Position numbers and translations under genes: made by a program | Notes under the pieces: model-generated | Database searches by the model: none | What the model was told of the DNA's origin: nothing | Seen by the model: the letters and a program-made list of their open reading frames with translations, nothing else | Shown here: positions 6,271-13,206 of the stretch, piece after piece | How the letters are laid out: every line of letters starts with the position of its first letter | Numbering within the stretch: the first letter of the stretch is position 1 | Origin: Bacillota bacterium | Lineage (GTDB): Bacteria; Bacillota; UBA4882; UBA8346 | Direction: 5' to 3' | Assembly: GCA_023436305.1 (NCBI GenBank) | Contig: JAEZJQ010000051.1 | Location: forward strand, 1 to 13,206 | Length of the DNA: 13,206 nt

Positions 6271-6477
6271 ATACAGTTTGAAATGAACGCTCAACTTTCA
6301 CGGAGGATTTACACGAGGGAATGTTAATTTATTATTACGATTTTGTTACATTCAGTTTACCATGAGACGGTTTAAAAAGAAATAATAAATTTTAAATCGG
6401 CTTTAAAATGAATAGAGCCGGAAGGATTTACCCGGCCAACCCCGAATCCACATATATAGGACTGGGGGTTTATTATT
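6266..6477. promoter_or_regulatory. Divergent intergenic region with two GGA(A)GGATTTAC(A/C)CG elements
   Basis: This is the upstream region shared by the glycosyltransferase (minus) and addB (plus), and it must hold promoters for both. I cannot place -35/-10 boxes with confidence. The AT-rich centre (6321-6410) is a reasonable location, and TTTAAAAT (6402-6409) or CATATATAG (6451-6459) are candidate -10 elements for addB. Two direct repeats stand out: GGAGGATTTACACG at 6302-6315 and GGAAGGATTTACCCG at 6420-6434. Each is followed by GAAT a few bases later (6319-6322 and 6444-6447). They may be a dispersed intergenic element or a regulator site. No gene is evident here. Confidence 0.45.
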
Positions 6478-9400
6478 GTGAGCGCAACTCCAAAACTACC
6501 GCAAATCACCACTGTCAACGGCGAACTACGCACCCACCGCCGGCTATTATCCCACCTCGGCCAAGCCTTGAAAACCAAGGATTTTTCATGGATGGTGATC
6601 TTTCCTACTTTGAGTTTACTTCAATTTATTCAAGATGAGCTGCTAAACCAGCCGGGGATTCAAGGTATTGGAGGGGTCCGGTTTTTCCTGTTCGAGGGTT
6701 TCTTGGAAGAGATGGCTGAGCGGTTCGGATTGAACCAGCGAAATCCTTCAGCGCTGGAACGGAACCTTTTAATCGCCCAAAGTTTTCATATATTAGTGGC
6801 GGAAGGAAAAATGGATTATTTAAACCGGGTGCCTTTTACCGCCAGTTACCGCCAGGCGATACTGCAGGGAATCGACGAATGGAAGCGGAGCCGGTTGACT
6901 CCGGAAATATTCAAGCAGTGGGCAGCCGGTCAAGGGGAGAAAGAACAGCAACTGGCGTTGCTTTATCAAAGCTATCAGGAGTCATTAGCTCAATTCGGGT
7001 TTAGCGAAGCGGATTTTATCCTGACGGAGCTTCAAGCGAAACAGGGCCTGTTTCCAGTTGAACAACCAACCCGGGTTTTATTATATGGCTTCACTGATTT
7101 AACCCCGTTGCAGAATGCTTTTATCCATGTTTTATCGGCGTGGTTCGATTTTGAAATCATCCTTGATCCGACTAATGTCAATGATTTTCAGGAACTCAGC
7201 GCCCACTATTTTCATATTCCCCAAATTAGCGGTGACATGATATCCAGTAAGGGAGAATTTGAACAGGAAAACGGCCGGGTTACGAAACCGGATCCGTGTA
7301 ATGCCCTGACCCGGCTTCAGGAACATTTTTGGATCGGGGAACCGGAAAATATTCCGCTGGAACCTGGTGATCAATCGCTGGGACTTATACAAACGGCGGG
7401 CGTTATCCGGCAGGCCACCGGGATTGCCCGGGAGATAGCGGCGTTATGGAAAGATGATCCGGCCCTGAAACCGGATGATTTTTTAATTTTGGCTCCGGAC
7501 CCGGCGGGCTTTTTACGTACGGCGGCCCCGGTTTTTAAGGAGTACCAGTTACCGTTGGCGGAGCCGAAGCGTCCGGTTACCGAATTTCCCTGTGTAAATA
7601 AGCTTGTCAACCTGTTGACCGCGGCAAACAACGAGTGGCAATGGCTGGATCTGGAAGTCCTAATCCGGCATTATTACCGGGAAGATGCACCGGCCGGAGA
7701 CCGTTTGCTGTTTATGATAAGTGAGCGTTACGGCGCGCTCTCCGGACGGGAACGCTGGCTGAAATTGGTAAATAGCGAAAATTTCAGGCAATACTTCCTG
7801 GAGATGGGCTTCAATCTGGAACCCTTGTCACAAGCAGTCGGACACTTGGCCGGAGTTCCCTTACGCGCCTCGTTGAAAGCTTATTTGTGGGTTATAAAAG
7901 AGTTGATAACCGGATACATGCGTCCATGGGCAATGAAGCCGGATGGTATTATCGGAACGGATAAAAATGGCCGGGAAATGGAGTCAGGGTGGTTGTTAAA
8001 TTTCCGGGCGGCCCAGTTGATCGACCGGAGTCTTGACGAATGGACGGCTTTTTTGGAAAAAGCCCCGGAATTCGAAACGGAGATTGGAATTTCAGAATTT
8101 AATACATTAATTAACGATTACCTGTTGACACGTTCCGGTTTGGAAGTAGAACCGCTGAAGGCCGGCCAGACCGGAATTCGGGTGCTGCCTCCCCGGGAAG
8201 CGCGGGGATTGAAGGCCCGTATAGTCTTCATCACCGGGTTGGAACAAGGAGTTTTTCCCCGTATTTATATTAATGACTGGAAAGTGGAGACCACCGGGCG
8301 GTTTAAATTAAAAAAACGGGGGATCGAACTGGAAACCGGCGCCCATTATTATATCCAGGAAAAATTAGCGTTTTATTGGGCTTTGCAATCGGCTACCAAC
8401 AAGTTGTATCTGGTTTATCAAGATCAGGATAGCACCGGCCAGCCTATCAACCGCTCCATTCTCCTGGATGAGGTTTTGGAATGGACGCCCGGCTTGGCCG
8501 ATTACCGAAAATATTATCCACTGGCGCCGGGATTGCCGGAGACTTTAGCGGAATGCCATTCGGTTTACGAAGTGCGAAGCTGTATAGCGCGCTTTTTAGG
8601 GTGTGATCCGGCAGAGTTTGCGGCGGATGATCGGTTCGGCTGCCAAAAACTACTACGAACAGTCCCTTACCGGCAACTGGTGTCGCGGATTCGCGGCTGG
8701 CAGTTGCGCCGGGATGGTCCCGTGGCGCCGCTATTTTCAAATCCGGCTTCGCTGCAAATGATTGCTAAAATGTTTGGCCCCGATCATGTGTTTGCCATCA
8801 CCGCCCTGGAGGATTACCGGAGTTGTCCGTACCGCTTTTTCGGGAAACGGATCTTGAATGTTCAACCGGCGCAAAAAGTGGAACTTACCCCGTCGGCGCT
8901 TGATCTGGGCAGTTTGTATCATCAGATTTTGGAGTCGTTTGGGGATAATTACCGCGATCAAAGCCTGCTACCGGATAACGCCGGTGTTCATGAGCGGCTG
9001 TTGGAGGATTGTTTTCAAAATTATTACCGGGAATGGCAGGAAAACGCCGCCGATGATCTGGCGCAACTGATGTTATTGCTTCAGGAAAACTCGATTCGGC
9101 GTAATTTGAGGCGTTGGCTTCATTCGGAATTGCAATGGGCGGTGGAGACCAAGAACCGCTTTCACATCAAATACCTGGAATTCGCTTTCGGGCTGGTGAA
9201 AGGAGATTATGACCCCGCTTCGCAATCGAATCCTTGCCAACTTGGGGAAGGTCCTGATCAAGTGAAATTATGGGGTAAAATTGACCGGGTGGATACCGAC
9301 GCTGGCGGTCATTTCGTGGTGTATGACTACAAATCGGGCCGGGGGCCTTCGGTGAAGGAAATTATACAAGGAGATTATCTACAACTCCCGGTATATATTA

Positions 9401-9732
9401 TAGCCCTGGAACAATTGTTGTTTGGCGCCGGCGCCACGGTGGGTGGAAGTTACCTGGGACTGAAAGCGCCTTCCCGGAGCCGGGGTGGCGTCTGGCGCCG
9501 GATTCAAATGGCCGGTTTTGCGGGTGCGGGGGTGTTGAAGGAAGCGGATTGGCAAAATTGGTTGAATGAAGTTCAAAGTGTTATCATTAACACCGTGAAG
9601 TCCATTCGTTCCGGTGAATTTCAGCGGATTGGAGATTGTTTCCGATATTGCGAGTTTCAGGATGTTTGCCGGTGTGCGGGATGGGAGGTGGACCGGGCCA
9701 ATGGGCTATCCGTTGAATCCACAACAAACTAA
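6478..9732 (+). CDS. addB: AddB-type subunit of the AddAB helicase-nuclease (no Walker A)
   Basis: AddB is the second subunit of the helicase-nuclease that resects double-strand breaks and responds to Chi. It supplies the nuclease for one strand and the inactive helicase fold that scans for Chi. The 1084 residues are slightly shorter than Bacillus AddB (about 1160). The N-terminus has the family's 'MVIFPTLSLLQFIQDELL' strand-helix but no GxGKT P-loop, unlike B. subtilis AddB. The helicase-like core shows IVFITGLEQGVFP (582-594). The C-terminal PD-(D/E)XK nuclease is intact: Cys783 in SCPYRFF, His815 in LGSLYHQIL, Asp936 in GKIDRVD, and Asp950/Lys952 in YDYKSG. Cys1054, Cys1058 and Cys1064 complete the expected 4Fe-4S site. 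Its spacing here is CxxxCxxxxxC rather than the usual CxxCxxxxxC, with an additional Cys1066. The start is GTG 6478, nine bases after GGGGG (6464-6468). The 3' end overlaps addA by 32 bases, which implies coupled translation. Confidence 0.92.
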   Translation: MSATPKLPQITTVNGELRTHRRLLSHLGQALKTKDFSWMVIFPTLSLLQFIQDELLNQPGIQGIGGVRFFLFEGFLEEMAERFGLNQRNPSALERNLLIAQSFHILVAEGKMDYLNRVPFTASYRQAILQGIDEWKRSRLTPEIFKQWAAGQGEKEQQLALLYQSYQESLAQFGFSEADFILTELQAKQGLFPVEQPTRVLLYGFTDLTPLQNAFIHVLSAWFDFEIILDPTNVNDFQELSAHYFHIPQISGDMISSKGEFEQENGRVTKPDPCNALTRLQEHFWIGEPENIPLEPGDQSLGLIQTAGVIRQATGIAREIAALWKDDPALKPDDFLILAPDPAGFLRTAAPVFKEYQLPLAEPKRPVTEFPCVNKLVNLLTAANNEWQWLDLEVLIRHYYREDAPAGDRLLFMISERYGALSGRERWLKLVNSENFRQYFLEMGFNLEPLSQAVGHLAGVPLRASLKAYLWVIKELITGYMRPWAMKPDGIIGTDKNGREMESGWLLNFRAAQLIDRSLDEWTAFLEKAPEFETEIGISEFNTLINDYLLTRSGLEVEPLKAGQTGIRVLPPREARGLKARIVFITGLEQGVFPRIYINDWKVETTGRFKLKKRGIELETGAHYYIQEKLAFYWALQSATNKLYLVYQDQDSTGQPINRSILLDEVLEWTPGLADYRKYYPLAPGLPETLAECHSVYEVRSCIARFLGCDPAEFAADDRFGCQKLLRTVPYRQLVSRIRGWQLRRDGPVAPLFSNPASLQMIAKMFGPDHVFAITALEDYRSCPYRFFGKRILNVQPAQKVELTPSALDLGSLYHQILESFGDNYRDQSLLPDNAGVHERLLEDCFQNYYREWQENAADDLAQLMLLLQENSIRRNLRRWLHSELQWAVETKNRFHIKYLEFAFGLVKGDYDPASQSNPCQLGEGPDQVKLWGKIDRVDTDAGGHFVVYDYKSGRGPSVKEIIQGDYLQLPVYIIALEQLLFGAGATVGGSYLGLKAPSRSRGGVWRRIQMAGFAGAGVLKEADWQNWLNEVQSVIINTVKSIRSGEFQRIGDCFRYCEFQDVCRCAGWEVDRANGLSVESTTN
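9683..9690 (+). promoter_or_regulatory. Ribosome binding site of addA, inside the addB 3' end
   Basis: GGGAGGTG lies within the last codons of addB and 10 bases before the ATG at 9701, supporting that ATG over the GTG at 9614 that opens the same frame. The spacing is slightly long but usable. Confidence 0.6.
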
Positions 9733-12700
9733 TGCTGTCTCCGATTTCGAAGCCGATCTCCTGGTGACCGCGGGGGCCGGTACCGGGAAAACCACCGTTT
9801 TGACCAGCAAATATCTGCGTTTGTTGGAAGAACGGCGTGCCGCCATTGGGGAGATCGTAGCCATTACTTTTACCAAAAAAGCGGCGGCGGAGATGCGGGA
9901 ACGGATCCGGGACGAGATCCGGGTCCGGGCCAAGACGGCTGAAACACTTGAGGTTGCGGCTTTTTGGCGAGATAATTTGCTGGCTTTGGAAAGCGCCCGG
10001 ATCGGCACCTTTCATAGTTTTTGTCTGGGCCTGATCCGGGAACACCCACTGGAGGCGGGAATTGCTCCGGTAACCGGTATTTTGGGCGAAGGGGAAACAG
10101 CGATTTTTACCGGTGGGGCCATTGAAACAGTGGTCACCGGATATATGAAATCTCCGGAAACCGCTGAACGGGATAAACAGATTCTCCTGCAAATATTGCT
10201 TGATTTTGGCTGGGAAGGGTTTCAAAAAGGCTTGAGCGGTATCTATCAGACCATCCGGGAAGGAGGAATAACGTTCCCGGAAGTGATCCGGATTAGCATT
10301 GATATTTTGAAGGCGGCATGCGTCAAATGCCCTTTTACGGTGAATCAGATCATGGCGGAGATCGAAGAATTGATTGATTTCAGCCGGACGGTTTCTTTGA
10401 CCGAACGGGCCGCGGAAATTATGGCTTCATTGCGGGAAGATTGGCCGGTATATCGCGAGTCGTTATCCAGTGCGGATCGCTTGAATGAATTGTTACCGGG
10501 GCTGACGGAGCTTACTAAAGCTCTGCCCAAAAATGTTCCCAATACCATCAAAGACCGGGTGACGCAAATCCGGGATATGATTGACGCCGTCTTTGGACGT
10601 CTATTGGATGAGGAAACATTGCAACGGATTCCCGTATTCGGAGAAATGTTCACCCGGCTTGATAAAACATATACCCGGACCAAACAGGAAATGGGCTATT
10701 TGGACTTTAGCGACCAATTGATTTTGGCCCGGGATCTGCTGCGAGATTATCCGGCCATCGCCGCCGAAGTAAGAGCCGGGATACGTTACTTGCTGGTGGA
10801 TGAGTTTCAGGATACCAACAGTTTGCAGATGGACTTACTCATGCTGTTACTGGGAGAAGGTTATCAGGGTGGCCGTTTGATGGTGGTAGGTGATATTAAA
10901 CAGTCCATTTACCGGTTCCGGGGCGCGGAAGCGGACTTGATGTTAAAACTGGAGGCCGATTTACAGGCGCGACAGGGCCACTTGATCCCGTTGACGCATA
11001 ATTACCGTTCGGCGCCACTGGTGATTGGTTTTGTAAACACCATTTCCGTTCCTTTATTTCGTGGTGAGCCGTTCTCTTATGAGCCGCTGGTGGCGGCGTC
11101 AACCGGTACCCCGGGAAATATCGAGTTCATTCTAAGCGGTGATCCTGCCGGGCGGATGACGGAAGCCCGGATGATTGCCCGGCGCATCGCCCAACTTGTG
11201 GAACCGGCTCCTGGTTTGGATGAGGGGGAACGGGCTGCTTATAGCGATATTGCCATTTTGTTCAGGGCTAAAACGGCAATCCCGGTTTACCAGAAAGCCT
11301 TGCAGGAACTGGGGATTCCTTATTATATCGCCAGCGGCGGCGATTTTTACCAGTGTTCCGAAGTCCGGGATCAGTTGAATTTGTTGCGGCTTACGCTGAA
11401 CCGCTATGACGGGGTTGCTTTGTTCAGCCTATTAACCTCACCTTATGTCGGAATCTCGGATGAAAGTTTGTTATGGCTGGCCGGGGGCGGGAATCTAGTT
11501 GCGGCGTTTTATAACAGTGACCATTTCGCGCCGGAGATCAAGAGCGATGAGCGGTGGCGGTTGAACCTGTTCCGGGAGTTATTAAATTCACTAAGCGAAC
11601 AACGGGAACATCTTGGTATTCCCGGTATTATCCGATTTGCCCTGGAATGCTGCCATTACCGGGAAACGCTCTGGGCTTTCCCTGATGCCGGCCAGCGTTT
11701 GGCCAACCTGGAAAAATTGTTGGCCAAAGCCGATGAATTTGTAGCCAAAGGGTTTCATGACCTGCGCCGTTTTTTGACTTATATCGAAGAATTGGAAGAG
11801 GTGGAGGTCGTGGAGGGCGAAGCCCCCACCCAGTTGGAAACCGGCAATGTGGTCCGGCTGATGACGATTCATCGGGCCAAGGGTCTGGAGTTCCCTGTCG
11901 TTTTTTTGCCGGATCTGGACCGGCAATTCAAACGGGGTATCACCGGGCGAATCGCTTATCATAAAACCGTAGGCCTGGGGTTTGGTGTGAAATACGGTGA
12001 AAATGAAACCGGATACGGAACCGGCTGGGAAGCGATCAAAGGATCAAACCGGCGGGAAGAATTGGCGGAGTTGAAACGGGTTTTGTATGTAGCCTTGACC
12101 CGCGCTAAAAGTAAGCTGATCCTGGCGGGTTCCGGCCGGAGCAAGTCAAAAGCCACGGAGATTGAGCATGCCGATAGCTGGATGAAATGGTTTGAATTAT
12201 TATTGCCGTTGAACGACGCCGGGCCAGTGCTGGACTTCGGAGGGATTCCCCTCCGGATCATCCGGGAATTACCGGAGATGGAGAGGATTTCCGGGGCCGG
12301 CGGTTTTTTAGAAAACTATACCGCAGGAATATTGGAAGCCGCCGCGGCTAACGAAGCTGAAGCAGCGGTAAATATTGAACTGGAAACGGCGGCTCCCGTC
12401 ACCGTTTCGGGACAATTACGGACCACGTTGAAGGTTACCGAATTGCTCACCTTCAAAGAATGCCCGCGTTTGTATTTTTGGAAGCACCGGTTGGGGTTGG
12501 AGGATACCGGCCATCAAGCGATGATTTTTGACGGTAATAAGGTATCCGGTTCAACTTCCAGCGGGGCGGATATCGGAACCCGGATTGGTAAGTTCATCCA
12601 CCAAGCGGCACGGCTGGTGGGATCGGAATGGCCGGAGAAATTGTGGTCCACTGGTTTCAGTGATCTCCAGGAAGAGTCCAAGGCAAAATTAAAAGACGAT

Positions 12701-13168
12701 TTACTGCGGATGTGGGGCAACTTCCGGAAGAGCCCGTTTACCGAAGCTGCGGGGGAACTATGGGATGAAGTGCCGTTTGTGGTGAAGCTTACGGATGGAG
12801 TTCTAGTCGAAGGAAGGTTTGACCGGCTGATTCGTGAGCGTAATGGCAAACTAACGCTGGTGGATTATAAGACGCACCGGATTCACGCGGATAAAATTCA
12901 AGATGTAGCGATGGGTTACTTCTGGCAATTACAGCTTTATGCATTGGCGGTAGAGGCGTTATGGGGGAGATTACCCGATGAGGCCGTGCTTTACTTTGTG
13001 TATTCCGACAGCCGGGTAGAAGTTCCGTTGAAGCGGGAGATGCTGAAGAATACGAAGCGGGAAGTCGTGGAAATGGCCGAGTTTGGCAGGAGGCACGACC
13101 GGCTGGAGGATTTTGAACGAAGACAGGAATGCGAAGGGTGTGGGTGTTTGGGATATTGTGTCCGGTAA
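9701..13168 (+). CDS. addA: AddA: UvrD-family helicase-nuclease subunit with an Fe-S-type nuclease domain
   Basis: AddA is the ATP-driven 3'-5' motor and second nuclease of the AddAB complex. From ATG 9701 the protein has 1155 residues, close to the family's ~1200. All SF1 motifs are present: Q-motif LNPQQ (5-9), Walker A GAGTGKT (25-31, Lys30), Ia AITFTKKAAAEMRERI, TFHSFC, II DEFQD (367-371), III GDIKQSIYRFRGA (397-409), IV LTHNYRS (431-437), V MTIHRAKGLEF (721-731) and VI VALTRAK (797-803). The C-terminal PD-(D/E)XK nuclease has His967, a GRFDRLI acidic motif and Asp1055/Lys1057 in VDYKTH. Cys921 in KECPRLYFW precedes the nuclease. The last residues hold Cys1144, Cys1147 and Cys1153 in exact CxxCxxxxxC spacing (plus Cys1149), the 4Fe-4S staple of AddB and Cas4. 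Bacillus AddA lacks this staple. The ATG overlaps addB by 32 bases, and the GTG at 9614 lies deep in addB and is not favoured. No third subunit follows within the window. Confidence 0.95.
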   Translation: MGYPLNPQQTNAVSDFEADLLVTAGAGTGKTTVLTSKYLRLLEERRAAIGEIVAITFTKKAAAEMRERIRDEIRVRAKTAETLEVAAFWRDNLLALESARIGTFHSFCLGLIREHPLEAGIAPVTGILGEGETAIFTGGAIETVVTGYMKSPETAERDKQILLQILLDFGWEGFQKGLSGIYQTIREGGITFPEVIRISIDILKAACVKCPFTVNQIMAEIEELIDFSRTVSLTERAAEIMASLREDWPVYRESLSSADRLNELLPGLTELTKALPKNVPNTIKDRVTQIRDMIDAVFGRLLDEETLQRIPVFGEMFTRLDKTYTRTKQEMGYLDFSDQLILARDLLRDYPAIAAEVRAGIRYLLVDEFQDTNSLQMDLLMLLLGEGYQGGRLMVVGDIKQSIYRFRGAEADLMLKLEADLQARQGHLIPLTHNYRSAPLVIGFVNTISVPLFRGEPFSYEPLVAASTGTPGNIEFILSGDPAGRMTEARMIARRIAQLVEPAPGLDEGERAAYSDIAILFRAKTAIPVYQKALQELGIPYYIASGGDFYQCSEVRDQLNLLRLTLNRYDGVALFSLLTSPYVGISDESLLWLAGGGNLVAAFYNSDHFAPEIKSDERWRLNLFRELLNSLSEQREHLGIPGIIRFALECCHYRETLWAFPDAGQRLANLEKLLAKADEFVAKGFHDLRRFLTYIEELEEVEVVEGEAPTQLETGNVVRLMTIHRAKGLEFPVVFLPDLDRQFKRGITGRIAYHKTVGLGFGVKYGENETGYGTGWEAIKGSNRREELAELKRVLYVALTRAKSKLILAGSGRSKSKATEIEHADSWMKWFELLLPLNDAGPVLDFGGIPLRIIRELPEMERISGAGGFLENYTAGILEAAAANEAEAAVNIELETAAPVTVSGQLRTTLKVTELLTFKECPRLYFWKHRLGLEDTGHQAMIFDGNKVSGSTSSGADIGTRIGKFIHQAARLVGSEWPEKLWSTGFSDLQEESKAKLKDDLLRMWGNFRKSPFTEAAGELWDEVPFVVKLTDGVLVEGRFDRLIRERNGKLTLVDYKTHRIHADKIQDVAMGYFWQLQLYALAVEALWGRLPDEAVLYFVYSDSRVEVPLKREMLKNTKREVVEMAEFGRRHDRLEDFERRQECEGCGCLGYCVR

Positions 13169-13206
13169 TATTTTCACTCATCCATATTGCTTTGAAGTAG
13201 CTCAAT

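Noticed and set aside
6408..6638. 76-codon plus-strand frame over the addB start
   Set aside because: It overlaps the AddB N-terminus in another frame and has no family resemblance.
9614..9700. Earlier GTG start for addA
   Set aside because: It would add 29 residues lying within addB coding sequence, lacks a clear ribosome binding site, and the family normally begins just before the LNPQQ motif.
9587..10225. 212-codon minus-strand frame opposite the addB/addA junction
   Set aside because: Low-complexity Pro/Gly/Gln-rich translation with no motif, opposite two well-supported genes.

Overview
The window comes from a bacterial chromosome, most probably an anaerobic member of the Bacillota. The evidence is an AddAB-type (not RecBCD-type) recombination nuclease pair, strong AGGAGG-like ribosome binding sites, and a moderate-GC style rich in CCGG and the arginine codon CGG. 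A Limnochordia/Hydrogenispora-like lineage is a guess from style only and cannot be proved from the sequence.

Left part (1-4779, + strand): the 3' end of a specialised-metabolite gene cluster. A nonribosomal peptide synthetase (NRPS) gene enters from the left edge already inside its adenylation domain at core motif A3. Its specificity code reads D-I-L-Q-M-G-M-I-W-K, close to the glycine consensus. After the carrier domain there is no condensation or thioesterase domain. Instead there is a ~365-residue domain that resembles the BtrH family of papain-fold acyltransferases. A small gene with an NRPS-type 'LSxEKRxLLxKYL' motif follows; it may be frameshifted. Then come a DhnA-type class I aldolase and a type II 3-dehydroquinate-synthase-like enzyme. 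Such a pair makes 3-amino-4-hydroxybenzoate (GriI/GriH of grixazone biosynthesis) or feeds the archaeal-type shikimate route. Beside an NRPS the first reading is preferred. Together the genes suggest a glycine/aminohydroxybenzoate-type metabolite released or transferred by the BtrH-like domain. This is an inference.

Middle (4780-6477): a convergent, minus-strand GT-B glycosyltransferase of the MGDG-synthase/MurG type. Beyond it, a ~210-base divergent intergenic region carries two copies of a GGA(A)GGATTTAC(A/C)CG element.

Right part (6478-13168, + strand): an addB-addA pair with overlapping ends, encoding a helicase-nuclease for double-strand-break repair. AddB lacks a Walker A motif. AddA carries a CxxCxxxxxC iron-sulfur signature around its nuclease domain, which the well-studied Bacillus AddA does not have. 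The last 38 bases after addA hold nothing recognisable.
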